A DNA stretch of 55,814 nucleotides from Prorocentrum cordatum (lineage: Eukaryota; Sar; Dinophyceae; Prorocentrales; Prorocentraceae), in contig CAUYUJ010017904.1 of assembly GCA_963575745.1 (NCBI GenBank), forward strand, positions 155,694 through 211,507. Direction: 5' to 3'. Below the pieces are notes generated by a model, which saw nothing but the letters and a program-made list of their open reading frames with translations, was not told where the DNA came from and did no database searches. Below, one piece after another: positions 1 through 10,419 of this stretch. Position 1 is the first letter of the stretch. Every line of letters starts with the position of its first letter. The translations under genes and the position numbers were made by a program.

Positions 1-499
1 GACGATGGTGGTGGCAATGCCGATGACGATGGCGACGACGACGGCGACGACGACGACAATGATGACGACGATGATGATGCGCGATGGTGATGGCGATGTC
101 CGTGGTGATGGTCATGGTGATAGGCATGGTCATGATCAGCATTATGGTGACGGTGGCGATTATCATAATAAGGGTGATGATGACGCAATGACGCTGACGA
201 CGACGACAATGATGATGATGCTGATGATGATGCACTGATGATGGTAGTGATGCTGGTGGTGATGATGATGACGATGATGATGCTGGTGATGATGATGACG
301 ACGATGATGAGGGTGATGGTGATGATGATGATGACGATGATGATGCTCATGAGGAGTATGATGATTATGATGACGTGGATGATGATGATGACGATGATGA
401 TGATGCTGATGATAATGATGACGGTGAAGATGATGATGACAAAGACGATGAGGATGAGGAGGATGACGATGATGGTGGTGGTGATGATGCTGTCGATGG

Positions 500-531
<32 letters not shown>

Positions 532-623
532 ATCATCATCATGATTGTGACAGTGATAGTGATGATGATGGTTATGATGCTGATGCTGCTGCTGATGCTG
601 ATAATGATGATGGTACTGATGAG

Positions 624-654
<31 letters not shown>

Positions 655-666
655 ATGATGATGAGT

Positions 667-707
<41 letters not shown>

Positions 708-828
708 GATGATGATGGTGATGATGATGATGATTAGGATCATGACGATGATGGTGATGATGATGCTGATGATGCTGCTGATGATAATGATGATGACGAT
801 GATGATGATGATGATGAGGATGATGAGG

Positions 829-868
<40 letters not shown>

Positions 869-905
869 CTAGGAGAAGGAGGAAGAGGAGCAGGAGGAGG
901 AGCCC
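1..905. repeat. GAT/GAC trinucleotide tract with GGA end
   Basis: Nearly continuous GAT, GAC and GCT triplets with scattered substitutions, changing to GGA/GAA triplets in the last 35 bases. Reading frames through it give only Met-, Asp- or Thr-rich homopolymers on the plus strand, so no gene is called. The window edge cuts the left end. Confidence 0.95.
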
Positions 906-1340
906 TGCATTTGGGGTTTAGGGTGTTGCCTCTTGGTTTCTGGAGGTGGCGCTTTTCGTGTTTTCACGCGTAGTTTCTCTGGCTTCAGAGCTCGTGTGGC
1001 CGCTCTCTCTGTGGCTCGCGTGTGCGCGCTCCGGGGTTCGTGCCCAGCGTTTCCAGGGGTGGTCGCTTGCCACCCTGGAGGGCCCCAATTTGCTTAACTT
1101 TACGCTAGACTCACGCCGTGTCGACGCGGCGGCGATCCCAGCTCTGGTGTTCAAGGCGGAACGCCACGCACGGCTCAGTCGATGTCGACCGATCTGCGTT
1201 GTCAGGAGGCTGCGAGCGTTCAAAGCTTGAACGATGCTCGAGGTATCAGAAGCCCGCGCCGCCGCCATCGCGCCTTTGGCTTTGGCGGCAAAGCTACCTA
1301 AGGGGCCTGGGGTACAAAAGCTGCCGGCGGCTGTCCCCTC
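906..1340. other. Unique GC-rich island, no gene recognised
   Basis: Non-repetitive sequence between two trinucleotide tracts. Overlapping open frames exist on both strands (for example minus 1424-918 and plus 1118-1393), but none has a recognisable domain or stands out from the others. It could hold an exon; I cannot tell on which strand. Confidence 0.4.
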
Positions 1341-1395
1341 CTCTTCTTCTTTCTTCTTCTTCCTCCTCCTCCTCCTCCTCCTCGTCCCCCTAGCA
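1341..1395. repeat. Short TCC/TTC tract
   Basis: About 50 bases of TCT, TTC and TCC triplets, pyrimidine-only on the plus strand. Confidence 0.9.
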
Positions 1396-1689
1396 ATTCG
1401 GCCAGGAACGCACTGTGTGTCCAATGCAAGCCCGAACCCGAGTCTTCAGCAGGCGCCCGACTGTGCCCCGGGGAGCTTTTCGTGCAGCTCGGCGTGACCC
1501 CCACAACGCTGCCTGCGTCGGACCGAAGGGCTCGTTTGTTGGCGCTCCGCCCGCCGCCCCCGGCTTCGGCTTCGGCAGGGAGGAGCCGCTCCTTGCCCAC
1601 CAGGTTTTCGGGGCGCCGCCGGACTGGGCACCGCCGTCGCCGTCTGCCCACAGCCCTCGTCCTGCTCCTCCTTTTCGTCCTCGTCGTCA
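1396..1689. other. GC-rich island, no gene recognised
   Basis: Unique sequence between two TCC tracts. All frames are rich in Arg, Pro, Ala and Ser. I see no motif. Confidence 0.4.
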
Positions 1690-1875
1690 TCGTCTTCCTC
1701 CTCCTCCTCCTCCTCCCTCCTCCCTCCTCCCTCCTGCCTCCTGCCTCATCCTCCTCGGTCCCCTCCCCCTCCTCCTTCCTCCTCCCTCCTCCTTCCTCCT
1801 CCTCTTCCTCCTCCTTCTCCTCCTCCTCCTCCTCCTCCTCCTCCTCCTCCTCCTTCTCCCTCCCCTCCCTCCTCT
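1690..1875. repeat. TCC-rich pyrimidine tract
   Basis: About 185 bases of TCC, CTCC and TTCC units on the plus strand. Together with the GGA tract starting at 2071 it forms an inverted pair around a 195-bp island. Confidence 0.95.
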
Positions 1876-2070
1876 CTCCTCGGCGGGCGCCGCCTGCGTC
1901 TGCCGGGCCTGCTCCCCGACGCGCCCGAGAGGCCGCCTGCTGGGGGCGCTGCTGGCCGGCGCGGGGCCCGCGGGCCTGCCGGCGGCCTGCGTGCCCGCCG
2001 TGGGCGCGCCGGTGCTGCCCATGCGCGTGCAGCAGGCGGACAGGGCGCAGGACGGCGCCGTGCGGAGGTC
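1876..2070 (+). other. GC-rich island between inverted TCC and GGA tracts, possible exon
   Basis: The frame of the open stretch starting at 1415 reads a small apolar segment here (LLGALLAGAGPAGLPAA, then APVLPMRVQQADRAQDGAV). It is the least repetitive of the three plus frames, but no family is recognised. The upstream TCC run could serve as a polypyrimidine tract. Low confidence that it is coding. Confidence 0.2.
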
Positions 2071-2615
2071 TGGGTGGAGGAGGAGGAGGAGGAGGAGGAG
2101 GAGGAGGATGCGGAGGTGGAGGGGGAGGCGGAGGCGGAGGAGGAGGATGCGGAGGTGGAGGGGGAGGCGGAGGCGGAGGCGGAGGCGGAGGAGGAGGAGA
2201 GAGGAGGAGGAGGAGGAGGAGGAGGGGAGGAAGAGGCGGAGGCGGAGGAGGAGGAGGAGAAGGAGGAGAAGGAGGAGGAGGAGGCGGAGGCGGATGCGGA
2301 GGAGGAGGAGGAAGAAGAGGAGGAGGAGGAGGAGAGGAGGAGGAGGAGGGGGAGGAGGAGGAGGATGAGGAGGAAGAGGGGGAGGAGGAGGAGGAGAAGA
2401 GGAGGAGGAGGAGGAGGAGGAGGAGGAGGAGGAGGAGGAGGAGGAGGAGGAGGAGGAGGAGGAGGAGGAGGAGGGGAGGAGGAGGAGGAGGAGGAGGAGG
2501 AGGAGGAGGAGGAGGAGGAGGAGGAGGGGGAGGGGGAGGGGAGGACGAGAAGGAGGAGGATGAGGAGGAGGAGGAGGCGGAGGAGGAGGAGGCGGAGGAG
2601 GAGGAGGAGGAGGAG
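2071..2615. repeat. Long GGA trinucleotide tract
   Basis: About 545 bases of GGA with interspersed GGC, GAG and GGG units. All three plus frames are open (poly-Glu, poly-Arg, poly-Gly) and the minus frames give Ser, Pro and Leu runs. These are repeat by-products. Confidence 0.97.
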
Positions 2616-2902
2616 TGCTGATGCTGATGATGCTGATCATGATGATGCTGATGATGGTGATGGTGATGGTCATGCTGATGAGGGTGATGGTGACGATGAG
2701 GGTGATGGTAATGCTGATGCTGATGATTATGATGATGATGACGATGCTAGTGATAGTGATGGTTATGGTGATGATGGTCATGGTGATGATGGTCATGGTG
2801 ATGATGCTGCTCAAGATGGCAATGATGATGATGATGCTGATGCTGAGTATGATTATGACGGTGATGCTGATGCTGACGATGATAAGATGATGCTGGTGGG
2901 TC

Positions 2903-2937
<35 letters not shown>

Positions 2938-3058
2938 CTGATGCTGATGCTGATGCTGATGCTGATGCTGATGCTGATGCTGATGATGAGGGTATTGGTG
3001 ATGATGATGCTGATGCTGATGCTGCTGACGATGATGATGATGACGATGATGATGATGC

Positions 3059-3096
<38 letters not shown>

Positions 3097-3175
3097 GTGA
3101 TGATAATGATGATGATGATCGTGATGGTGATGATTATGGTGATGGTGTTGGTGATGGTGATGGTGATGGGATGAT
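2616..3175. repeat. GATGCT/GATGAT tract
   Basis: Hexanucleotide GATGCT and trinucleotide GAT units, with a regular GATGCT run near 2937-2988. It is directly joined to the GGA tract, so 2071-3175 is one block of about 1.1 kb of simple repeat. Confidence 0.95.
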
Positions 3176-3410
3176 GCTGATGGCCCCGTTCGGAGGTCTG
3201 GGTGTGGACACCAAGAAGATCGGCGGTGTGTCAGAGGAGGGAAACGTACACATGCTTCTAACCTTCCCCTCGTGCTCCGCATTTTGGGCCTCCTGGGCCT
3301 CCGTCGTCGCCACCGCTGGATTCGCCTCGAAACCCTGGTCAGAACGCACCCCAAGAGAGGTCGGGGGAGTGGCGGTATATACGGTATAGGTACCCTTTGG
3401 TTTCTCCAGT
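3176..3410. other. Unique segment, no gene recognised
   Basis: Short non-repetitive stretch. A plus frame (3171-3389) and a minus frame (3439-3134) are both open and neither resembles a known family. Confidence 0.4.
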
Positions 3411-3533
3411 GTGCCTCCACCGAGGGAAGATGATCCCAATCTCGGCGGTGGTGGTTATCTTCGGGCTTCCTAGGATGCCGAAAGATTACCACCAGCACCA
3501 ACACCCAGGATCATGTTCCCTCGGTGGAGGCAA
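3411..3533. repeat. 123-bp foldback, near-perfect hairpin
   Basis: The left arm starting GTGCCTCCACCGAGGGAA (3411) is complementary to the right arm ending CCCTCGGTGGAGGCA (3532), with about one mismatch in 25. An inner stem (GGTGGTTATCTTCGGGC against GCCGAAAGATTACCACC) continues the fold around a ~10-base loop, TTCCTAGGAT. It could be a small MITE-like element or a transcribed hairpin. No clear target-site duplication is seen. Confidence 0.75.
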
Positions 3534-4019
3534 CCTCCTGTGTTGACGTTGGTGCTAATTTCCAGGCCTCCAGCTCGTGGCTCTTCGGCCGCCGTCATGG
3601 TCGTGGTCGCTGTGCGGCGGCGCCAGCGGCGGCGGCGGTGACGACGACTGGCAGCGGCGGAGGCGGCAGACGACGGCAGACGAACGACGAACAACGAACG
3701 ACGGCGAGCGACGATCGCCTCGTGGCCGTTCGGCCGCCGCCGTCCTCGTGGTCACAGTCATTCGTCATCGTGCGTCGTCATGGTTCTCCTTTCGTCCAAT
3801 CGTCGTCGTCATCGTCGTCGTCGTCGTCATCGTCGTCGTCGTCGTCCGCCGTCGTTGCCGTCGTCGCCCGCTCTCCATCGTGCGTCCCCCGCAGTCGCTG
3901 CACTATCGTCGGTCGTAGTCGTCGCCCTCGCCCTCGTCCTCGTCGCCCGGCGGCGGCGGTGACTCGTCAGGCACGGCCGGATCACCAGGGCATTGTACGT
4001 TTCTTAGGTCGCCCCCCAG
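3534..4019. other. CGT/CGG-rich low-complexity segment
   Basis: Sequence dominated by CGTCGT, CGGCGG and GACGAC triplets, with a dense CGTCGT/CATCGT run at 3798-3850. Several frames are open only because of composition. No gene is seen. Confidence 0.6.
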
Positions 4020-4185
4020 GGGCACGAAGGTGATCGCGCTTCGCGCACCGCGGCTTGGCTTGGAGAGGCGCCTTTCCCCGGGGCGGCGGTGCGAGGGCGC
4101 GAAGGTAGCAACCGCGCGTCGCGCATCGCGGGGCGCGAGGCGCGAGCTTGGGCGACCTAGGATCACCAGGGCCCTGTTCGTTTCC
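4020..4185. repeat. Dispersed repeat R, copy 1 (GCGCGAAGG motif)
   Basis: The core GGTGCGAGGGCGCGAAGG at about 4088, followed by CGCGCGTCGCGCATCGCGGG, recurs at 26864 and in shorter form at 21100. A second internal repeat, GATCACCAGGGC, occurs at about 3982 and 4162. Function unknown. Confidence 0.6.
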
Positions 4186-4500
4186 GTCGTGGCGTCCTGA
4201 CGCGTCTGCGGTGGGCTGGGGCCGATGGCCTGGGGGCCCTCCCCGTGGCCCAGGACGCGGCCGGTGCGCTCCGGCAGCTCGGCGGGGCCGTGCTGGCCGA
4301 GTGGCGCATGCAGGGGGAGCGGGCGCAGGTCACTCAAGCGACGCGGGCGGCGTCGGGAGGGGGAGGGGGGGGGAGGAGGCGAGGAGGAGGAGGCGGGAGG
4401 AGGGGGGAGGCGCGGAGGGGTCGGTGGGGAGGGGGGAGGCGTTGGGAGGGGGAGGGGAGGGGGGCGGTGGGGAGGGGGAGGGGGGAAGGCAAGCTAGGTG
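4186..4500. other. Unique stretch then G-rich GGA/GGGGA tract
   Basis: 4186-4364 is a GC-rich stretch without a recognised gene. 4365-4495 is a purine tract of GGA, GGGGA and GGC units. Confidence 0.6.
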
Positions 4501-4714
4501 CGCTCGCGTCATATCTGACATCCTACCCCTCCCCCCCATCCCTTACCATGGCGTAGATCCCCTCTCTACTCGCACAGTCGGATGTCGAGCAGGGCAATGA
4601 TCGCGAAAGGGTACGCGATGCACTGTAGAGCACGGCATGGCATGGCGTAGAAGAGCACCGCAAAGCGTAGTATCAACCTAGCATTGCATTGCATGCCGTG
4701 GCATGGCACGGGAA
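4501..4714. other. Short GCATGGCAT-rich stretch, no gene
   Basis: Contains small direct repeats of GCATGGCATGGC type around 4632 and 4690, leading into the 53-bp tandem array. Nothing coding is recognised. Confidence 0.5.
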
Positions 4715-4910
4715 ATGACGCCAGCGCTGCAGCGGGAGCACGAGTCGAAACGAGCGGAAGCGCGGAAATGAGGCCAGCGCTGCAGCGGGAGCACGATTCG
4801 GAACGAGCGGAAGCACGGAAATGAGGCCAGCGCTGCAGCGGGAGCACGATTCGGAACGAGCGGGGCCCGAAAATGAGGCCGGCGCCTCAGCGAGAGGAGC
4901 ATTCTGAAAA
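4715..4910. repeat. 53-bp tandem repeat, about 3.7 copies
   Basis: The unit marker CCAGCGCTGCAGCGGGAGCA starts at 4721, 4774 and 4827, with a diverged copy near 4879. Spacing is 53, 53 and 52 bp. Each unit ends with a GAACGAGCGGAAG-like segment. The period is not a multiple of three, so the minus-strand open frames across it are artefacts. Confidence 0.9.
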
Positions 4911-5435
4911 AAATGCAAGCGAAAACCCAACTCCCGGGAATCTTGTGTGTAAAAAACAGTACGCGGGGGGGGGGTCGAACACTCCCAGCACGTCATCAGG
5001 GGAAGAGGGAGAGTAGTATTCATGTTGAGTAATTGTAGAGGGGGGGATGGGGATGGGAATCCTGCTCACTGGGTGAGAGAAAAAGGGAGCCTTGGACCCA
5101 GGAGCGGACAGCAGGCTCAGGACCTGAAGGCTTCCCCTTCTCGGCCTTGCTTACGTAACTTAATTAGGACTTTCGGCAACGAGCCCTGGCGGATCCTGGT
5201 CAAATATGACACAAGGCTTGCGGAGGGACACGTTCGTCCAACTGCCATGACAGCCACACCGCCCACAGAACCACACTCCCAAATTCGTGCTGAGATTCAA
5301 AGCGCGAGTTTCGTGCACCCAGCTCCCATGTACATGAAGCTTATTTCCAAACGGAAAGGTCTGCAAATCCCCGACAATATCATCGAATGGCTTTCGCCCC
5401 ATCCCGCCACCGTGCTTGGGCTGTAGGTTTGAAGC
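4911..5435 (+). other. Unique region with unassigned open frame 5022-5426
   Basis: A 134-codon plus frame with balanced composition (for example LRNLIRTFGNEPWRILVKYD) runs from 5022 to the TAG at 5424. GC is lower here than in the surrounding repeats, which mildly favours coding sequence, but I recognise no family and see no splice evidence. Confidence 0.25.
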
Positions 5436-5439
5436 CTAT

Positions 5440-5930
5440 TGGATGATCGTTGGATTCTCGTTGGAGGCCTCTCGGGCCTCTTGGGGGCCTCTTGGGCGCC
5501 TCGTGGGCCCTTCTGGGGGCCTTTTGGGGCGGAAGGCTCGGCTTTTCGATTCGTGTTCCCTCTCTTGGGCCCCTTTTGGGGCTGGGGCCGTCTTGGGGCC
5601 CTCCTGGGCCGTCTTGGGCGCGTCGCGCTCTTAGGCCATCTTGGGGCCATCTTGGAGGCCTCTTGGGCTGTGTTGGGGTGGTCTTGGTGGCCTATTGGGC
5701 CATACTGGAGCGTCGGATAACAGAAGAGGGGGGAACGCCACAATTTTTCCAACACGTGCGGCACATCAATGACGTTTGCCTCTTGGGGCCTTCTTGCCGC
5801 GCCTTTTGGGTCACCTTGACGCCATCTTGGGCGTCTTGGGGCTGATCCTTCGGCGATCCAGAGCCTCCTCGGACCGTCTTGTGAGGGCCCCGCGGGGCTC
5901 TCTTTTGGCCAATCCTGGGGGCGCTTCTTG
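5440..5930 (+). repeat. G-run repeat family (CTTGGGGCC), copy 1
   Basis: Array of 10-12 bp units of CCTCTTGGGGG and GGCCGTCTTGGGG type. At 5708-5785 it is interrupted by a spacer containing AACACGTGCGGCACATCAAT, related to spacers at 38885 and 39290. Same family as 14470-15125, 28480-29075 (reverse), 37290-37390, 38535-39500, 39890-40150 and 44985-45245. Confidence 0.85.
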
Positions 5931-6711
5931 GGCTCCGAAAGGGTCAACGCGACATGCTGCGAGAAGCCCTGGGGCACCGCGTCGAGCCCCCAGAGATTGT
6001 TCGGACACTGCGTTCCGGGCCCCGCAGAGAATCCTCAGGAGTGTTCAAGGGATCACGGTCAGACCGCGCAGCAAGGAGGGGCAATCTTCCCAAGGCTACC
6101 CTTGCATCCTTGCCTCCTCGGTCCATTCTTGGCCACTGTCTTTGGCCGCGCCCCGCCCGTAACGCTTCGACATGGGCGTCCGAGGCCCTTGCATTCCCAT
6201 CGCGCACCCTTATGGCCACGGCGAGCCTCGGTCGCGGACAGTTGGTTCCCCGACCTAGGGTCCAAGAGAAGACGAACAAACCGCATAACCATAAACGTTT
6301 GGCGCGCCGCGCGGATCTCTTGGATCCGCGCCGGGGCCCCCCTGGCGGCGCCTCCAGCACCGCCCCTGGCGCGCGGGGCGCGCCAGGCAAAGGACCCGAG
6401 GACACGCCCACTCCGTGCCCAGCGGCACGGCGGCGGGCGAAGAGCGAAGTGGCTCCAAGGCAGAGAAGGGGCTCGGGAGGCCGACCTCCAGCAGCGCCTG
6501 CACGTCCTACGGCTGTCGCCAAGAGCATGTCGCTGGCAGAAGGTCGAGGCTCGTCCTCAGCGGGGCGTGTCCCGCTACAGGAGAACGATTCAGAAGCAGT
6601 TAAAATAGTCCGGGGACGATTTTCCGATTCTTGTTTTACGTAGCATCCCGCAGGTGCGGATAGGAGTGAGGGAGCGGCGAGGACGTCGTCAGTCTGCGAG
6701 GCTCTGAAGAA
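5931..6711. other. Unique region, no gene assigned
   Basis: Several overlapping frames are open (plus 5928-6608 and 5954-6643, minus 6528-5944). The most protein-like piece is the end of the 5928 frame (LQQRLHVLRLSPRACRW, ending at 6608), which could be an exon. No domain is recognised. Confidence 0.25.
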
Positions 6712-6768
6712 GCCCGCCGCAGGCGCCTAATTATACAAATTATGCATTGAGCCCGCCGCAGGCGCCGA
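6712..6768. repeat. Direct repeat of a 16-mer around an AT-rich spacer
   Basis: GCCCGCCGCAGGCGCC occurs at 6713 and again about 39 bases later, separated by an AT-rich spacer containing TAATTATACAAATTATGCA. It could be a footprint of a small insertion or a local duplication. Confidence 0.6.
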
Positions 6769-6789
6769 TCTTTTCGTCAAAGCAATGTG

Positions 6790-7165
6790 GGTGGATCGCA
6801 GGGTGGGTCGCCGGTGGGTCGCGGGCCAGGTCGCGGGTGGGTCGCGTGGGTCGCGGTGTGGGTCGCGGGTGGGTCGCGGTGTGGGTCGCAGGTGGGTCGC
6901 GGGTGGGTCGCGGGTGGGTCGCTGGCTGGGTCGCGGGCTGGGTCACGGGGTGGGTCGCGGGTGGGTCGGGCGGGGTGGGTCGCGGGTGTGTCGCGGTGTG
7001 GGTTGCAGGGTCGCGGGCGGGTCACAGGGTGAGTCGCGGGTGTGTCGCGGGTGGGTCGCGGGTTGGGTCGCGGGGTGGGTTGCGGGATGGGTCGCGGGCT
7101 GGGTCGCGGGCTGGGTCGCGGGGTGGGTCGCGGGCGGGTCGCGGGCTGGGTCGCAGGGGGGACGA
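6790..7165. repeat. GGTCGCGGGTG minisatellite
   Basis: Degenerate 10-12 bp units of GGTCGCGGGTGG type, about 35 copies. Frames give Gly/Arg/Val/Trp-rich (plus) or Arg/Pro/Thr-rich (minus) repeats and are not treated as genes. Confidence 0.9.
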
Positions 7166-7168
7166 CGA

Positions 7169-7172
7169 CAAC

Positions 7173-7263
<91 letters not shown>
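7169..7263. repeat. CAA microsatellite, about 30 units
   Basis: A nearly perfect CAA run directly downstream of the GGTCGCGGG minisatellite. The long poly-Gln/Asn/Thr and poly-Leu/Val frames across it are repeat artefacts. Confidence 0.98.
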
Positions 7264-8130
7264 CACTTTACCCGAACGCTCAGTGTTCTCACCAGTGCCA
7301 GGGTTTTCATGCGACGCCAGCCAATACCCCCACTTTGTGGGGGGGCAGTGCAAGCTCTACCAAATATCCACACGACTCTTCGCCACCACCCACACCCAGC
7401 TTCCCGCCCTATGACGTTCGGACACTTCACTTCGTGGCCTGCGGACGACCGTGGCTACTACACTGGCGTGGAGTACACACCCACAGAAGTTGTTAAGCCT
7501 ACGTTCGTACACCCACAGAAGTTGTTAAGCCTTGTTAACCCACAGAAGTTGTTAACCCACGGTGCGATTCGTGTGATTTTATGATGCGCGGTGCTAAAAT
7601 TCTTAAGAAGCCCAATGGTTTTTGGAGATTTCGGCGTGCGCGCGCGAAGAAAAAACGAATGTGTCCCGCATGGTATTATTTGACAGGGATGATGGCCCTG
7701 GCAGGTGCGCAACCGTTGTCGCAAAGTTCGAAAAAGTTGCTCGCAAAAGCCCGTTTGACAGAAATGTTTAAAAAGTGTTGGGTTTCCTACGAATCCGCAA
7801 GAGCGCGCGGGATGAGATTTTGACATTTTTTTGTTGAAAAACCATTGGTTTTTTGATGTTTTTATGTTAAAATCGCTCCGAACACTAAGCTTTTGGAAGG
7901 ATTTCGTCTTGCGCGCGCGAATGTCCACTTTACCTTATTTTTTGCAAGGGATTCTTGAAATTTGATTATATTAGAACAAGAAATGTCATTTTATAGTGTT
8001 TTTTGCAAGGGAAAACGGATTACAACAAAACAACCGGATCTTGATGACATCGTATTACCTGAGGCTTCCTCACGAAAATGATGAAAATGTAGCTGCGGCC
8101 TAGGCGCGGCGGGGGGGGCGCGCACCAGGG
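7264..8130. other. AT-richer unique region with small direct repeats
   Basis: The motif CCACAGAAGTTGTTAA occurs three times between 7481 and 7560. A GCGCGCGCGAA block preceded by GATTTCG occurs at about 7650 and 7910. TTTTTTGCAAGGGA occurs twice about 61 bp apart (about 7939 and 8000). Composition is unlike the GC-rich surroundings. No gene is recognised. Confidence 0.6.
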
Positions 8131-8168
8131 GCCCCAACAATAATTATTCTTTAGAATTAATAATGTTC

Positions 8169-8217
<49 letters not shown>

Positions 8218-8224
8218 GCAACAA

Positions 8225-8255
<31 letters not shown>

Positions 8256-8788
8256 AACAACAGCAACAACAGCAACAGCAACAGCAACAACAACAACAAC
8301 AGCAACAACAACAACAACGACAACGTGAACGACAACGACAACGACAACGACAACAACAACTTCAACGACAACGACAACAACAACGACAACAACAACAACA
8401 CCAACAACAACAACACCAACACAAACAACAACAACACCAACAACAACAACATCAACAACAACAACACCAACATCAATAACAATAACAACAACAACAACAG
8501 AAACAGCAACAGCAACAGCAACACCAGCAGCAGCAACAACAACAGCAACAACAACAACAATAATAAGTTTAAGACTGTTCGCCCTTATATGCTCGAATGT
8601 CCAATAACGCGTATTTCCCAAACCCTCGATACCCGCCCTCTTCGTCTTCGATCGAACCCCTTTGGGGGGGTATACCTTTCTTCCCTGCAGGCCGAGCCCC
8701 GGCAAGCGGCCTGACCAGGCAGCGCTGATCGGCGGGGCGGCCGCGGACCGTCGACCCGACCCGAAGAGGGACGGACAGGGGACCGACC

Positions 8789-8832
<44 letters not shown>

Positions 8833-9078
8833 CTCGAAGACGACGGCGACGACGACGACGACGACGGCGACGACGAGCGAAAGCGAGAGCGAGAGAGAAC
8901 GACAGCAGGGCCGCGAAGGGCACGAAGTAGGCCACGAAGGGCGACAGCGGGGACACGAAGGGAATGCGTGAGCGCGAACGATCGGGGGCCACGAAGTGCA
9001 GATAATGCGGGGCCACAGAAGGCAACTATGGGGCCACTGAGGGTAGCAACTGGGCCACGTAGGACAGTGAGGGGGACA
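8131..9078 (+). repeat. Duplicated CAA/GAC cassette, copy A
   Basis: Order: CAATAATTATTCTTTAGAA, a CAA array (8168-8565), a unique segment starting GTTTAAGACTGTTCGCCC, a GAC array (8785-8890), a GGCCACGAAGGGC-rich stretch, and an end at GACAGTGAGGGGG (9066-9078). The same order is present at 9507-10338. No gene is recognised; the 300-codon minus frame is a repeat shadow. Confidence 0.85.
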
Positions 9079-9506
9079 CAATTGGCGACAGCGGGGCCAC
9101 GAAGGGCATGCACATGGGGCCACAATGGGCGCGACTCCTGGGTGTCGGGAGCGCGGCGCTTGGGCAAATTGCCGGGAATTCCAAAGCAAGGGCGCTATTC
9201 TTCAGTAAAGTGTAAGCAATTCCCAGCGAGAGCGCGACTCCCGAGCGCCGGGAGAGCGATTCCTATGTGAATTGTAAGGAAGTTCCAAACGACAGCGCGA
9301 TTTCTGAATAAAGCGCGAAGAAGACTCGGGCGGGAGCGGGGGTCCTGGCTAAACTCTGAGGAGCTCTCAGGCGGGAGCCGTTGTTGTTGTAACCTGGGGC
9401 CCAGGGGGCAAGTTTGACCAGGAAGACTTTCGCTGTCAAAAACAGGGTGCGAGCGTCGAGGGGCACACCTTGATTGAGAAAAAACAGTATGCACCGGTGG
9501 GGGGGG
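9079..9506. other. Spacer between the two cassettes
   Basis: Contains a degenerate short array with AATTCC and AGAGCGCGA elements at 9177-9310. Part of it (GGAAGTTCCAAACGACAGC, 9279) resembles 18050-18068. No gene seen. Confidence 0.5.
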
Positions 9507-9702
9507 ATCAACAATAATTATTCTTCAGAAATGAGAATTCAACAACAAGAACAACAACACCAACACCACCAACAATAACAACATCAACATCAACAACAAC
9601 AACACCACTGCCACCAACAACAACACCAACACCAACACAAACAACAACAACAACAACAACAACAAAAACACCACCACAAACAACACCAACAACATCAACC
9701 AA

Positions 9703-9743
<41 letters not shown>

Positions 9744-10008
9744 ACAACAACAACAACACCAACAAACAGTTTAAACCTGTTCGCCCTTATCTGCTCGAGT
9801 CTCCAATAACGCGTATTTCCCAAACCATCGATACCCGCCCTCTTCGTCTTCGATCGAGCCGCTTTTGTGGGGTATACCTTTCTTCCCTGCAGGCCAGGCC
9901 CCGGCAAGCGGCGGGGCGGCCGCAAACCGTCGGCCTGGCCAGCGGCAGCGCTGATCGGCGGGGCGGCCGCGGACCGTCGACCCGACCCGAAGAGGGACGG
10001 ACAGGGGA

Positions 10009-10092
<84 letters not shown>

Positions 10093-10338
10093 GCGACGAC
10101 GACGACGACGACGGCGACGACGAGCGAAAACGAGAGCGAGAGCGAGAGCGACAGCAGGGCCACGAAGGACACGAAATAGGCCACGAAGGGCGACAGTGGG
10201 AACTCGAAGGGCATGCGTTTGGGGCCACGAAGAGCGCGCGAACGAGCGGGGGCCACGAAGGGCGGATAATGCGGGGCCACAGAAGGCAACGATGGGGCCA
10301 CTGAGGGTAGCAACTGGGCCAGTAGGACAGTGAGGGGG
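9507..10338 (+). repeat. Duplicated CAA/GAC cassette, copy B
   Basis: Same order of parts as copy A. It begins CAACAATAATTATTCTTCAG, its CAA/CAC array is shorter and more varied, and its GAC array is partly converted to GGC (10058-10083). The unique segment GTTTAAACCTGTTCGCCC begins at 9770. It ends GACAGTGAGGGGG at 10338. Confidence 0.85.
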
Positions 10339-10419
10339 CTACAACATATGTTTTGATTGCGGGAAGTGCCCCATCGAAAGGCAACCGTCTGAAAACCCTC
10401 GAACGCGTCAACACATTAC

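Noticed and set aside
1687-3504. 605-codon minus frame with His, Ile, Ser, Pro and Leu runs
   Set aside because: Pure translation of GAT, GGA and TCC tracts; several frames are open at once.
7169-8565. CAA arrays considered as CRISPR-like or poly-Gln genes
   Set aside because: Units are simple trinucleotides without spacers. The poly-Asn and poly-Gln frames have no unique domain and end at random stops.
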